From positions 23,286,972 to 23,350,971 of the forward strand of contig OY855914.1 in assembly GCA_963693305.1 (NCBI GenBank): a stretch of 64,000 nt of DNA, written 5' to 3'. A model generated the notes under the pieces. The model did not search any database and was not told where the DNA came from. It saw nothing but the letters and a program-made list of their open reading frames with translations. The translations under genes were made by a program, and so were the position numbers. This DNA is from Meandrina meandrites. Lineage: Eukaryota; Cnidaria; Anthozoa; Scleractinia; Meandrinidae. Below, in pieces: positions 24,811-37,283 of this stretch (positions within the stretch are counted from its first letter, which is position 1; the number at the start of each line of letters is the position of its first letter).

Positions 24811-25640
24811 ATGTTGTTCCGTATTCTGTTGGGTTTGTTTCTCGTCTCCTGTTTCTCGGAAATCAGGTGAGGAAATGATTAATTTTTCTTCCACGATTTA
24901 GTTGATAGCGTTGATGGTTTTCGTTAAATTTTGTCTGAATAGTTGATAGCACGTATTTATTTACAAGTAGTAAAAAAAAAAGTAAGTGAAATATTTTACG
25001 GAAAGTACGTAACAATATTCACTTCGTCTGCTAAACAGCTTTTCATTTCAGAAAATTGAAATACAGTTTTCCTGATACATTTTTAAACTAAGAGTTTTAC
25101 CTCGAGCACAGCTTTGAAACAGCTTACGGATTATAATGAAATGAAATGAAAGAAAATAAAAGGGTTTCTATGCAGCAGTATACTCAAAGCACAAAATCAT
25201 TCAAGAACTGTGGCTTAGTTCACTAGAAGAGCAGCTTCTTGCCAACCGTACATGTTAATATTTTCCATATATTTTATGTGGCATTTGCAATTGTAGGGAA
25301 ACTGAACGCTAAAAATGAAATAAACATGAGCTTACTAATACGGGAAGAAAGTGTCTCAATTTTCTTTTGTCCTCGATTTTAACAGGTTAGATATCAATGT
25401 ACCTTTTTTTCTTGAGTGATATCATGTCTATGCCAAACGAAGCTAAATGAAACCGCCCACCAGACTACATGCATGATTCGCGAGCTTTTTGTCTGGTCTG
25501 AAATTCGGAACGAACTCTTCCGAGCAAAGGTGCCCGAACCACTTCTAGCGTTATTCGACAGCGCTTTTTTCGAGTAAGCTGTGTCATCTTTAACAGACAA
25601 GTTTCAGCTGTGTCGGTACTCTTCTTGTGTAATACAACGC
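24811..25640 (+). pseudogene. Orphan signal-peptide exon and relic 3' flank of a lost unit
   Basis: An ATG at 24811 opens MLFRILLGLFLVSCFSEI, and the exon ends at 24866 in AG before GTGAGG. Its phase is the same as every signal-peptide exon of the array, and the peptide lines up with unit F (MFFRIGFALFYFSSCF). No exon 2 or 3 follows. From about 25150 to 25640 the sequence instead matches the downstream flank of unit C (about 14370-14760). The body of the unit appears deleted. Alternatively the exon could act as a second first exon for unit E, with which it is phase-compatible. Confidence 0.55.
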
Positions 25641-25787
25641 CTTACGTATGCGACTCAGGCCAAGAAAGCACGTATTGTTCATGGTTCATCAACCTTGAAA
25701 CATCTTTTTATATCTAACATTTGACCCTGGATCACCCACCACCATCAATTGGACTAAACAACAAATATCTAATAACTAGAGGTGTCT

Positions 25788-25861
25788 TATATCAGTCATA
25801 AGCTGCCAACTCTTTAGCTGACTTCCCTTTCAGTTGTTTCAGTGACTGAGCTAAGACGTCA
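25788..25861 (+). promoter_or_regulatory. Candidate promoter of subfamily II (unit E)
   Basis: TTATAT at 25788-25793, an acceptor-like TTTCAG at about 25827-25832, and a GACGTCA (CRE-like) site at 25855-25861. The TTATAT context recurs at 31276 (F) and 37134 (G), and GGCGTCACGTAC replaces the CRE-like site there. It is not clear whether transcription starts just after the TTATAT or whether the conserved acceptor joins a distant leader, as in A-C. Confidence 0.35.
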
Positions 25862-25946
25862 CGTACCAAGCACAGCCACAAGTTCAGTAAATCTTCGAGT
25901 CGATCGATCTGAAAGAAGTTTTTGTAGTGTTTGTGAATTTCCAGTG

Positions 25947-28900
25947 ATGCAAAACGCCAAAATGTTTTTCAACATTGGTTTCGCTTTGTTTTGCTTCTCA
26001 AGCTGTTTCGTAACAGCAAGGTGAGATAATACCTCGATCGTTTAAATGAATAGACATGTGATAGTTTGTGTTGATTTCTTAGTTAAAAAAAATTGATTTC
26101 GATCACTCGATATAATAGTTTGTAATAGTTTGCTAAATGACAGTAGCAGGTCTGGTTTGTTCAGATCTGAAGTTGAAAATTTTGGCTTGGTTCGGCAGAA
26201 TAGACATGTGATGTTATTCGTAAAGAAACGCGAGACAAACTTAATATGAATTCGCGTCTCTCGATTATGGTCGTATCACAAATTGTTCATTTCTTTAATA
26301 ATTCATAATCGAGTACATTTTGTAAATATGAGAGCTTGCGTACGTGTCTTGCTGCATGCTTCTATGATCCACATGTAATCCTGCACCATTGGCGCAATCC
26401 TCAAATATTAACGTTTGTTAAGCATAAAAACGTCAGATAATTTCATTTTCGCAATGTGTCCTTTATAGACTTAGGGTTGGGATAGTGGAGGGAGAGGGGT
26501 GTTTTAAACAATGATGATTATGAATAGTTCGGAGAGGAAGACGCATTGCGCATTGCATTCCCTCTGTAAAGGAGGCGAAACACGAACAGTCCCAGAACTC
26601 AACGCGCACCGTGTACGGCCAAGGAGCGACGCCTGGGACGAGACAGCCCCAGGGCTGCTCGGTTACCGACCCGGTTTCATGATTCGAACCAAACATTATG
26701 AGGTGAATACTGCAAAGAACTGGTCAGCCGAGTCTAGCAGGCTGAGACACTTAAACAGCATATACGAATATTTTTTTTCTTCTAGTAGGCAGAGTCAGCG
26801 AAGGTACAAAGTGCTTGAAATGGACACAAACGGAACTCTTTATCTTCACAAGACTTCACTGATATGTGTGAGCGAGATAATCAAACGACTGACTGAAGGA
26901 ACGTATAGACTTGCTGAGCCAGGCATGTTAGGTAACACACTCCACCATGCAAGAACAAACAATCTCTGTATAATGAAATGCAAAATATGAACGTAAATAA
27001 AATCAGCAATTAAGGCTGATACAACGTAAAACACATGCCACTTAAGCTAAACTACCTTAAATCCTAAATCATACGAAATTTTACCCGCTTCAGCTTGCTT
27101 AACCTTCATAAATGGGATTTACGTGAAAAAAGCACATGAAGAAGTAAATTGATCTGTTCTCGTAAGCTGGCTCGTAGGGGTTTAGATATTTCCGTCTTTG
27201 GTATTCTATTGCAGCTACACCAATAACGCTGAGGTAAAACTTTTAGTACAACTTTGTAAACATTTAACCAATGAACAAATTGCAGTTACTATGACGTCAA
27301 AATTCGATGCCATGGCAACGTCATATGAGGTCAAAGATACCTTATTTTTTACCGTTTGAGGCTAATAACTTAAAAACTAGACGGTGAAAGTTTTTTCATA
27401 TATGTTTGCTTCTGGGCAAAACAAACAATCGAACAATGTTTAAAAAAATTCTGTAGGTAGGGTTCATAGCCACCTTAAATTAGTTAAAAAATGACGTAGC
27501 TTCGAATCCTACCTACAAATGTTTTTAAAAATTGGCAAAAATTTTTCTTTTGTCAGTTGGATAAAAATATATCAAAAACAAGAACTTTCACCGAGTAGTT
27601 TTTGAGTTATTAGCCTCAAAAGGTCCAAAAATAGGGTATCTTTGACCTCATATGACGTTGCCATGGCAACTACTTTTTGACGTCACAATGACGTCAATTT
27701 ATTCATTAGTAAAACTTGTACAAGTTTGTACTAAAAGATTTTCCTAAAAATTATTGGTATAGCTGCAATAGAACACCTAAAACGGGAATGTCTGATTCTA
27801 ACTAAACGGTTATGAGCCACCTTAAAGCGACAACTGCATGACAAGGCGGTGGCAAACGAGGACACATTGTGGCGGACACATTGTTGCTCATGATTTTTTC
27901 TTGGGCGAGCAAGCGGAGAAACATTTGTTGCGGACGCAAAATGTTTCTGAAAGAAATCAGAAACATTTTTGTGTCTCGGACACAAATTTTGTGTCCGCAA
28001 CAAATGTTGCCCGCGCGGGCAAACAGGGAAACATTTGTTTCCGCCACAATGTGTCCGCAACATTGTGTCGTCGTTTGCCACCACCTATAGAGCACAAATT
28101 GAAATTTTGACTTGGTTGGGCCTCGCCAGCACGGTGTAGCAGCTAAAGACTAGAACAGCCCGCACGAAGGCCCGATGTCTACTAAGTAGCACCTTGTAAT
28201 AACCTCAGATGAACTCACATTCAAATGTCTTCTAACTGGATAACGTCACAGCGTGTGACTATTGACCAGTAGGCAAAAAATTGATTGACTGATGCGATCT
28301 TTTACAGATCCTACGTATGAAGCAGCGCAGTTTGCGGTCCTTTATCACATCAGTTCAAAATATTAAACGTTTCGGTGTTTTATAGAGTTATTGACAAAAA
28401 GTAGCGTATCGGCGGGCAAGTGTTCCCACAGCTGTTTTTAGTTCCTCACGAGGAATTTCGGATAGGGGTAGACCTTGACTCTATTTACGATATAGAAAAC
28501 GAAAATTAATACCCTTTTTAAGGCCCAAACCGGAAAAATGACACCCTATTCAAGGGGAGGAGAAGCGTTGCGTGACGACCAAAATAACTGCTAACCACGC
28601 AAATCTTTATAAAACCGCTTTTCAGTTTCAACAGACCTTTTCTCGTTTAGCTGGGCGTTTATTTTAGCTGATAGTATTTGAGTACACTTGCTAAGAATCA
28701 CACCGGGAATACATTGCCAAAAGGAGCAAAAAAGATACCCTAGCTATTTAAGGACCGAGAACCTCAAAAGCTATATCCTATCCCACAACACATACCTATA
28801 AAAGCCCATGTATGGGAGTACCCCCTCCCCCCCCCCCCCCCCCCCCGGCTATGGTTGTATGGTTGTAGATCTGTCAACACTGATCTATTGAAATAGAAAT

Positions 28901-29661
28901 CTTGTTTGTATCGAGCCTTAAATATCACTGACTCTTAGGAAAGTGGTGATTTCTGTTAACTTCTTTAAGTCTAATCTCATGACGTTGTACTAACAGGACT
29001 GTCCAAAGAATTCGCAGTAATGAACTGTCAAGACCTCAAGTTCAAATTGCCTTCGGTCCAATCAGGGGTCTACTGGATTGACCCAGATGGTGGCTCCTAT
29101 GGTAACGCATTCCAGGCCTACTGCGACCAACAGACGGACGGTGGGGGCTGGACTTTAGTTTGGAGTTACACCTTCGCAGACTACTCAAGTTTCACGAATA
29201 GCGGAAACGCCGTCACCCCGCGTCCGACATGGACAGTCGGCTCTGCTGACACACGCGTGTCTACAACAGTTCCACTGAGTGAGACTCAATACGAGGCCAT
29301 GAACTTTGCTTTGTGGCGCACCATTGGTAAGGAATTCCTGATCAAGAGCAACATCAACAACTGGATCGCATGCAAGGAAGGCACTGGCAGCATTGTGCAA
29401 CAGAGGGCGGGGTCAATCACTTGTAAACTGGTTAAGCAAGTTTCTAAGCAGTGCGCTGGTGTTGTACCAAAATCCCTCTCGCTTGCGGGAATTGGCTCTC
29501 ACGGACCGTACCTCTCCACCAGCAGCTTGTACTATTACTTTGATGGTAGCACAAGTAATGACTGGCCTACCCATGATCCATGTGGAAAGAACCAAGCAAA
29601 TCAGTTAAAAGGTGTGGTTAATCCACACGGAAATATTTTTGTTCGTAAGACAATTTCTTAA
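25947..29661 (+). CDS. Array unit E: secreted fibrinogen-like (SOMP5-like) protein
   Basis: Exons 25947-26020, 26786-26931 and 28997-29661 join to 294 residues. Signal peptide: MQNAKMFFNIGFALFCFSSC. Exon 2 is the subfamily-II form (146 nt): RYKVLEMDTNGTLYLHKT, then EIIKRLTEGTYRLAEP. Exon 3 begins GLSKEFAVMNCQDLK and carries the conserved domain with the variable segment SLAGIGSHGPYLSTSSL. The usual stop after NIFVR is lost (TAA to AAG), so four residues, KTIS, are added before the next stop. Intron 1 holds a block with a tRNA-like B box (about 26570-26660). Intron 2 (about 2.1 kb) holds two inverted-repeat elements. The AATAAA found behind F and G is missing at the matching place. Confidence 0.85.
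27207..27771. mobile_element. Fold-back element of 565 bp in intron 2 of unit E
   Basis: Ends CTATTGCAGCTACACCAATAA (27207) and its inverse (27751-27771) match at 20 of 21 bases. The arms continue inward for most of the element: the TATGACGTCA region near 27288, GCCATGGCAACGTCATATGAG near 27309 and GGCTAATAACTTAAAAACT near 27360 all have inverse partners near 27600-27700. The centre lies near 27490. It is non-coding and absent from the same intron of F and G. Confidence 0.75.
27848..28082. mobile_element. MITE of 235 bp with GGTGGCAAACGA ends
   Basis: The perfect terminal inverted repeat GGTGGCAAACGA (27848-27859 and 28071-28082) encloses nested GACACA/TGTGTC and AACATTTGTT words that pair with each other. 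The whole element can fold on itself. The open frames on both strands come from this symmetry and are not genes. Confidence 0.65.
28827..28846. repeat. Poly-C run, intron 2 of unit E
   Basis: A run of 20 C. It is one of at least ten long poly-G/C runs in the window (see findings). The surrounding intron (28130-28990) has no recognised feature. Confidence 0.8.
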
Positions 29662-30109
29662 CCTCGGAATTCTTTAAGAAGCCATTTGCTTAAGGATAGG
29701 GATATCCACATTATACTGCCATAATTTAGGGTACAATGTGACTAAGGTAAAAGAATCGAACGTTTACGCTGTCATAATAATTCAAAGTTTCTTCGACTTT
29801 TAGTGTTCCAGAAAAGTAAGAATTTCACATTTACGATTTGATTCCTCTATTTCAAGTTAACTTTAAAATCTATCAACTTGCTCCTTAATTTGTGCTGGGC
29901 CATTTCTTTGGATTCTTTCTATAGAAAGCAATCGCACTGCAAGAAGATTCAGGGTCTTTGACGAAACTGCCAATCCTGATGGACTTTCCTACGCCCGTCT
30001 CCCTCACTAGGGGGTTGGGTTCAATCACACCCTTCCCCCTAAGCTGTTGAATTAATCAGTAATAATTTTTGCAGCCAAGGTTTGCATTGGTTACAGCACC
30101 GCTCACATC

Positions 30110-30402
30110 CTCGTCCCCATAGCCCTTTTCGCTTCTCTTAGCCGGCAGGGCCTTGGCATGAGAAACGAAGGGCTCTAAGGACATGGGATTTTTGAATTTT
30201 TCATTGGCCGTTGGAAACAAGGAAATCTTGAGCGGAAGTAAAAGATGCCATGACTCTCCCATACAGCATATACAAACATCACGACTGCATACATGAAGAC
30301 CGGAAGTCTTAGATTCTAGGACTGCAAATCCTTTGTCTCCAGAGCCCTTCGTTTCTCGTGCCAAGGCCCTGACGGCTAAGACAAAAGGGCTATGGGGACG
30401 AG
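30110..30402. mobile_element. MITE copy 1 (CTCGTCCCCATAGCCCTTTT ends)
   Basis: Inverted ends CTCGTCCCCATAGCCCTTTT (30110) and the matching inverse ending at 30402. The arms extend through CTTAGCC, GGGCCTTGGCA and GAGAAACGAAGGGCTC. A second copy is at 35987-36284, inside the repeated segment between F and G. A poly-C of 22 (30487-30508) lies just downstream here but not in copy 2. Confidence 0.65.
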
Positions 30403-31418
30403 AATAAATGCTCCGGTCACACTAAAGAGATATAGATTATAGCGTCAGTCAGAGTTAACTATTATCTCTGCCTTGGTGTCACCTTACCCCCCCCCCCCCC
30501 CCCCCCCCAAAGGAAAAATGCGTGTTCCTTGCGCGAGGAGGAAGAAGCTTTGTACACTGGCTATGTGGATTAAATAGTGTTACCATGGAAACAGAGGCTT
30601 CATATGACTAATGGAACCTTCATTTTTTAAATGCCTCTGGAGAAAACACGCTTACAGTACAAAAATCAGTTGAAAATAATTATCAAGAGTGTGCTGAGAG
30701 AAAGAAAAAAACAAGTAACAAGCGTATGAGCCTTTACCCTCTCAAAATTGCAACGTAAAAATTTATCTGTTTCTGCCGAAGTATACAGATGGCAATGTTT
30801 TGAGTTACCAGGCTCTTATTATCAAGCACAGAGCAGATCAGTGGAACAAACAGCGATTTATAAATGTGTTGAAAGACTCAAGATACATAAATTTCCTAAG
30901 ATCGGCATATTTTGAGAAGTGCGATCCCTCAGCTGGAGGTCAACTTTCGGTATTCATTTCGTTACCCACACCTTTTCCGTTTCAGACCTGGTTTTGGAAA
31001 TGAGCCACAGTCTGTTGCAGGTCATTGCTATTTACCATGTGAACTGAAACATGTTTACCAAACTGTAAACCCGGCCTTATGAGGAATTTTAAGGTACCAG
31101 AACCACTTAATGTGACTTATTACGACTTTTACAATAGCTTTAGTGAATGAGTTCGTCCAAGAGCACGGAAATCTGGATCCTAAAATATCTTTTTACACTT
31201 ATGCTTTGACACTGGGTTTTTTACTGGCATCATCAATTGGATAGAACGCCAAATAGCTAAATAAATAGAGGTGTCTTATATCAATCACAAGCTGCAAACT
31301 TTCAGCTGACTTCCTTTTCAGTTCTTTACTGAGCTAAGGCGTCACGTACCAAACACCGAACCCGACAAGTTCAGTAAATCTTTGAGTCTAGCCATCTTAA
31401 TGTTGTGAGGTTCTACTG

Positions 31419-32815
31419 ATGCAAAACTCAAAAATGTTTTTCCGCATTGGTTTCGCGTTGTTTTACTTCTCAAGCTGTTTCGTAACGGCAAGGTAAGACA
31501 ATTTTAGTTCACTTGTTTGAAAAGCACTTGAAAAGCACTGTTAATACATTAGCGTTACTTTCTCAGTTTCGACTCAGTTGAAAACATCTCGATCCAAGGA
31601 GATGGCAAAAGTGACAGTAGCAGCTTTTGTTCGCTCTTTAGTTGAAAATTTTTGTTTGCTTCGGCAGCATGGACGTGTGATGTTATTCGTAAAGAAAACG
31701 CGAGACAAATTATATATGCGTGACTTGACGACTACCAATCATGATCATATCACAAATTGTTCATGTTTTATGTAATAATTCGTAATATTAGATTTTTCTA
31801 ATCTGAGAACTTTCGTATGTGTCTTGTTGCATATGCTTCTATGATTAGACATGCACATGTTATCCTACACGGGAGAGGGGCGGGTAACGGTTAGGAATAG
31901 TTTGGAAAGGAAGATACTTTTGGTAAAGAAGGATGCGTGGGGCTTGTGGGAAGGAGGCGAGACTCGAACAGTCCCAGAATTCAACACTCACTGCGTGAGA
32001 CCAAGAGACACCTACCGAAACGTGTACATGGGTTCCCTGTGGTGTTTTCTTGCTATAGCGTTATTCGAGTATATCGTTATAAATTCAAAGCTGCCAAGAA
32101 TTGATCAATTTCGATTATCAATTAAGGCATTTAAATGATATAATCATAAGGAATATTTGAAGATGGACTTTTCGTCTTCAATTTTCTTCCTCTCAAGTGG
32201 GCAAGGTGAACGAAGATTCAAGGTGCTGGAAATGGACACAAATGGAACTCTTTATCTTCACAAGACTTCACTGCTTTGCGTGAACGAGATTGCCAAACGA
32301 CTGACTGAAGGAACTTACAAACTCGCTGAACCAAGCATTTTAGGTATCTATTGTGCGAGAATAAACAATTTTTGTTAAATGAAGAAAAAAAATGAACGCA
32401 AATGAAATAAGCAAAGGCCGATACTACGTAAAACACTTAAAGCGACATCAGCATGATAAAGCCCAAACTGAAAGACAAAATGCAATCGTGGACAGCTGTT
32501 TTGACCTGGTTAGTGGAGGAACAGGGGGAACTGAACCTCCCGCTTCTCTTACCTCCAGCCCCTTTACTCCCGGCTTCCCGCCCTTCGTGGGTCTTGTCAG
32601 CACGGCGACGCGCGTGACTATTGAGCAATAAGCAAACAATTTGTAATATCATGTCGATGTCGCAATAAGGAAAATCTAGTTTAAAATATGAACGAACGAA
32701 CGAACGAACGAACGAACGAACGAACGAACGAACGAACGAACGAACGAACGAACGAACGAACGAACGAACGAACGAACGAACGAACGAACGAACGAACGAA
32801 CGAAAGAACGAACGA

Positions 32816-32846
<31 letters not shown>

Positions 32847-33993
32847 AACGAACGAACGAACGAACGAACGATCGATCGAACGAAAGAACGAACGAACGAA
32901 CGAACGAACGAACGAACGAACGAACGAACGAAAAAACGAAGGAACGAATGAACGAAAGAACGAACGAAACAACGAAAGAACGAAAGAAGAAACGAACGAA
33001 CGAACGAACGAACGAACGAACGAACGAACGAACGAACGAACGAACGAATAACTTAATAAGCAGTGTATTATATAAGCTTATATACGCAGCTAATTGTGGT
33101 CACTCGTTAAAACCTAAAAATAACACTAACATTAGCCGTGTATTATAGAGCTATTGAAAAAAAAGTAGACGTTTTGGCGACCAAAGTTTCCTATAGATGT
33201 TTTTTGCCCCAAACATTTCACGAGGAAATTTTTTCTTTGGTTGTAGATCTGTCAACGACTATTGAAATACAAATCTTGCATGTATAAACGATCGAAGTGG
33301 TGACTGCAATTTACTTTTCTAGTTTAATTTTTTGACCTTGCACTAACAGGACTGTCCAAAGATTTCGCAGTAATGAACTGTCATGCCCTCAAGCTCAAAG
33401 TGCCTTCGGTCCAATCAGGCGTCTACTGGATTGACCCAGATGGTGGTCCCCATGGCAATGCATTCCAGGCCTACTGCGACCAACAGACGGACGGAGGGGG
33501 CTGGACATTAGTTTATAGTTACACCTTCACAGATTACTCAAATTTCAATGATGGAGCAAATGCTGTCACCCCGCGTCCAACCTGGAAAGCCAGTGGCGCT
33601 AACATTCGAGTATCTACAACAGTTCCGCTGAGTGAGACGCATTACGAGGCCATGAACTTTGCTATGTGGCGCACCATTGGCAAGGAATTCCTGATCAAGA
33701 GCAACATCAACAACTGGATCGCATGTAAGGAAGGCACTGGCAGCATTGTGCAACAGAGGGCGGGGTCAATCGCTTGTAAACTAGTTAAACAGGTTTCTGA
33801 GCAGTGTGCTGGTGTAGTGCCAAACTCGTTGGTGCTGCATCCCAACGGACTGTACCTCAAGAGCAGCAGCATCTACTATTATTTTGATAGTAGCACTAGT
33901 GGTAATTGGCCTACCCACGATCCATGTGGAACAAACCAACCAAACCAGTTAAAAGGTATCGCTAATCCACACGGGAATATTTTTGTTCGTTAA
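31419..33993 (+). CDS. Array unit F: secreted fibrinogen-like (SOMP5-like) protein
   Basis: Exons 31419-31492, 32198-32343 and 33350-33993 join to 287 residues. Signal peptide: MQNSKMFFRIGFALFYFSSC. Exon 2 (subfamily II) encodes GERRFKVLEMDTNGTLYLHK and EIAKRLTEGTYKLAEP. Exon 3 carries the conserved domain; variable segments are NFNDGAN, VLHPNGLYLKSSSI after VVPNSL, and TNQP after DPCG. Intron 2 contains a tetranucleotide array of about 360 bp. The 3' flank has AATAAA at 34577-34582. The segment from about 30056 to the 3' flank is repeated about 5.85 kb further on as unit G. Confidence 0.87.
32690..33048. repeat. (GAAC)n microsatellite, intron 2 of unit F
   Basis: About 90 copies of a four-base GAAC/CGAA unit with a few substitutions, mostly GAAAGAAC and GATCGATC near 32800-32990. 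Since four is not a multiple of three, several frames stay open on both strands and give NERT or SFVR repeats. These are artefacts of the repeat. Confidence 0.95.
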
Positions 33994-35932
33994 AAAAGTT
34001 CTTAACCTCGGAATTCTTTTAGATACTACTTGTTTAAGGATAGGGATATCCACATTATGTGGGATATCCACATTATACTGCCATAAAAATTGAGTGTTAC
34101 GCTGTCATAATAGTGCAAAGTTTCGACTTTTAGTATTCGAGAAAATAAAAATAGAAAGTTGTTAGCGAACAAGGCTAAGCGGAAATCACTGGATTCACAC
34201 ACACCGCCCCAGGTACCACATTTTTAAGATAAGGCCTGGTTACAAATAAATGATTTTGTTGTGAGCTGTTTCCATTTGCAGATGAAAACACGTAAAGATG
34301 TCTACTGCATGTAGCTTAATCAGTCCTCGTATATTTTTATTTTAATTGTAACTTTATAGTGATGATATTTGCGCGTAATAGTGCATTAATAATTAGCATT
34401 ATGGTGTGAGACATCACTCAAAGGTATTTGCCCAGCATTACACTTTAAGGCATAGTGATGCAGAAAACTGAATACCATGTGTTTTTTTTTTTTGTCAACA
34501 TTAAACTGGTAACGTTAATACTTTTCTGTGATATTTTTGCGGTATTTGTAGGGAAAACGGCTGATATAATCTTGCAAATAAAACATGAAACTTCATACTT
34601 ACGATTTGATTCCTCTATCTTTCAACTTGCTCCTTTATTTGTTGGGGCCATTTCTTTCGATTCTTTCAATAGTAAGCAGTCACACTGCAAGAAGATTCAG
34701 GGTCTCTGACGAAACTACCAATCCTGATGGCCTTTCCTACCCCCGTCTCCCTCCCTAGGGGGCTGGGTTCAATTACACCCTTCCCCCTCCCTCCAAACAA
34801 CCAACTCCTTATCTTTTTACACGTAAAGACTTTCTGCGACACTGCACCTAAGTTTTTTCACGGTGCATGTGAGTGTTCAACTTTTAAACTTGGCGTATAT
34901 TAAGATTTGGCAAAACGAACGATTTTTTCATATCCACAAAAAGACCAGATAGTCCAGATTGATCAAAATTCTTTATTAAAATCTTTCAAATTCTCAACCC
35001 TGAATACTACTTTCGTCTTTTTAGAACACACAAGCTCAGTGTTTTACTTACACGGACGTCCACATAAACATACGAATATTTAAAACAATTTTATGACAAA
35101 GAAATTAGGATCAGTTTTATAAATTATTAGTTAGCTCTACCCCTCCCCCTTAATTAACCCTTTAGACCAACCTCGTTCCCAGGGTCTCTCTCTCCCTAGT
35201 TGTATTTTGATGTGATGCTTCGGTTGTATTAGATACACCAAACGTGCCAGACTACACACACGCTCGCTTTGAAAAACTATTAAAACCGTCATACTAATAA
35301 ATAGTAATTTTCAAAACACGAGGCTTTGTTAAAAGAGGAGGACTTTCGCTCCACTGTAAAATTGCTTGACTCATATCTCCGACTTCATGCAAGGTTTGAT
35401 GCATTCCACTCATAATGGTCAGTTCTTTTAAGAACTTACAAGTTCTTTCTCTCCCTGTGGTTAGTTTGTAGGCTCGATTTCCGCCGACCTCTCGTGTTCG
35501 GTCTTTCCTCCCCGGGGAGGAGCGCGGGCTCATTCCCCGAACAGCGGTTGGTAATCGAGCCTAGTTTGTTCGTCCCTTTCTGGAGGTGTCTCAAACAGTT
35601 TCAAGGTTTTGGTTACTCTTTGCCAACTTTCAGGGACATTCCTAAAGTATTTTTTAGCCTGCGTAAAGGAAGCCTCCTTGGCTTGTTACGAAATCTTTCC
35701 TACCCAACGAAGGTCTGCGTCATGCACACCCCAGCGGCGAAGTCAAGGGAACGAGTCGGTGAGTGTTGGTAGGGGGCTGGGAGCCAGGGGCCAGCGCGAG
35801 TCGAGAAACAGGCTTTTCACTGGAAAGCCTGATTGCAGGCTCAAGGTTTTCCGAAAAATACTCCTGACATTCGACAGCGCTTGTGTCGAAATTTCACTTT
35901 CCTCTCAACTGAAAGGTAAACTGTTGTATTAA
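33994..35932. other. Intergenic F to G, no gene
   Basis: This is the 3' flank of F, including a short direct repeat GATATCCACATTATG near 34042-34075 and a polyadenylation signal. It is followed by sequence that partly matches the flanks of E and G. Around 35500 there is a GC-richer stretch with CCCCGGGGAGG. No exon is supportable. Confidence 0.45.
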
Positions 35933-35986
35933 TCAGTAATATCTTTTATAGCCAAGGTTTGCAGTGGTTACAGCTCCACTCACATC

Positions 35987-36284
35987 CTCGTCACTATAGC
36001 CCTTTTCGCTTCTCTTAGCCGGCAGGATCTTGGCACGAGAAACGAAGGGCTCCAGGGAAGCGGGTTTTTTGAATTTTTTATTGGCCGTTGGAAACAAAGA
36101 AATCTTGAGCGGAAGTAAAAGACGCCATGAATCACCCATACGGCATATAGAAACATCACGACTGCATACATGAAGACCGGAAGTCCTAGATCCTTGGACT
36201 TGAAATCCTTTGTCTCCGGAGCCCTTTGTTTCTCGTGCCAAGGCCCTGACGGCTAAGAGAAGCGAAAAGGGCTATGGGGACGAG
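35987..36284. mobile_element. MITE copy 2 (duplicate of 30110-30402)
   Basis: Same ends and same internal inverted repeat as copy 1, with scattered substitutions. The copy was probably carried along when the F-type segment was duplicated, since the flanking DNA on both sides is also repeated. A minus-strand frame of 102 codons starting MARETKGSGDKGF spans both copies. Confidence 0.65.
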
Positions 36285-37283
36285 AATAAATGCTCCGCTC
36301 ACACTAAAGAGATATAGGTTATAGCCTCAGTCAGAGTTAACTATTATCTCTGCCTTGGTGTAGCCTTACCCACCCCCAAAGGAAAAATGCGTGTTCCTTG
36401 CGCGAGGAGGAAGAAGCTATGTACACTGGCTATGTGGATTAAATAGTGTCACCATGGAAACAGAAGCTTCATATGACTAATGGAACCTACATTTTTTTTA
36501 AATGCCTCTGGAGAAAGCACGCTTAAAGTACAACAATCAGTTGAAAATATTTATCAGGAGTGTGCTGAGAGAAAGAAAAAGATCAGTAACTAGTGTATGA
36601 GCCTTAACCCTCTCAAATTGCAAAGTAAAAATCTATCTGTTTCTGCTGAAGTGCACAGATGGCAATGTTTTGAGTTACCAGGGTCTTATTATCAAGCACA
36701 GAGCACATCAGTCGAACAAACAGCGATTTATAAATGTGTTGAAAGACTCAAGATACATAAATTTCCTAAGATCGGCATATTTTGAGAAGTGCGATCCCTC
36801 AGCTTCGGTATTCATTTCGTTACCCACACCTTTTCAGTTTCAGACCTGGTTTTGGAAATGAGCCACAGTCTGTTGCAGCTCACTGCTATTTAAAAAGTGA
36901 ACTGAAACATGTTTACCAAACTGTAAACCCGGCCTTTTAAGGAATTTTAAGGTACCAGAACCACTTACAATGACTTATTACGACTTTTACAATAGCTTTA
37001 GTGAATGACTCCGTCCAAGAGCATGGAAATCTGGATCATAAAATATCTTTTTACACTTACGCTTTGACACTGGGTTTTTTACTGGCACCATCAACTGGAT
37101 AGAACGCCAAATAGCTAAATAAATAGAGGTGTCTTATATCACTCATAAGCTGCCAACTTTTCAGCTGACTTCCTTTTCAGTTCTTTACTGAACGAAGGCG
37201 TCACGTACAGAGCCACAAGTTCAGTAAATATTTGAGTCTAGCCATCTTAATGTTGTGAGGTTCTACTAATCCAAAACTCAAAA

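Noticed and set aside
26511..26990. A 159-codon frame covering exon 2 of unit E
   Set aside because: Only the last third is real coding sequence. The front part is intron with a repeat block, and the acceptor at 26785 matches the position in F and G.
27731..28110. Overlapping frames of 70-117 codons on both strands
   Set aside because: They lie in a MITE whose arms mirror each other; no conserved protein and no splice context.
32676..33148. Open frames encoding NERT and SFVR repeats
   Set aside because: They are the translation of a four-base microsatellite, which stays open in several frames on both strands; the place is an intron of unit F.
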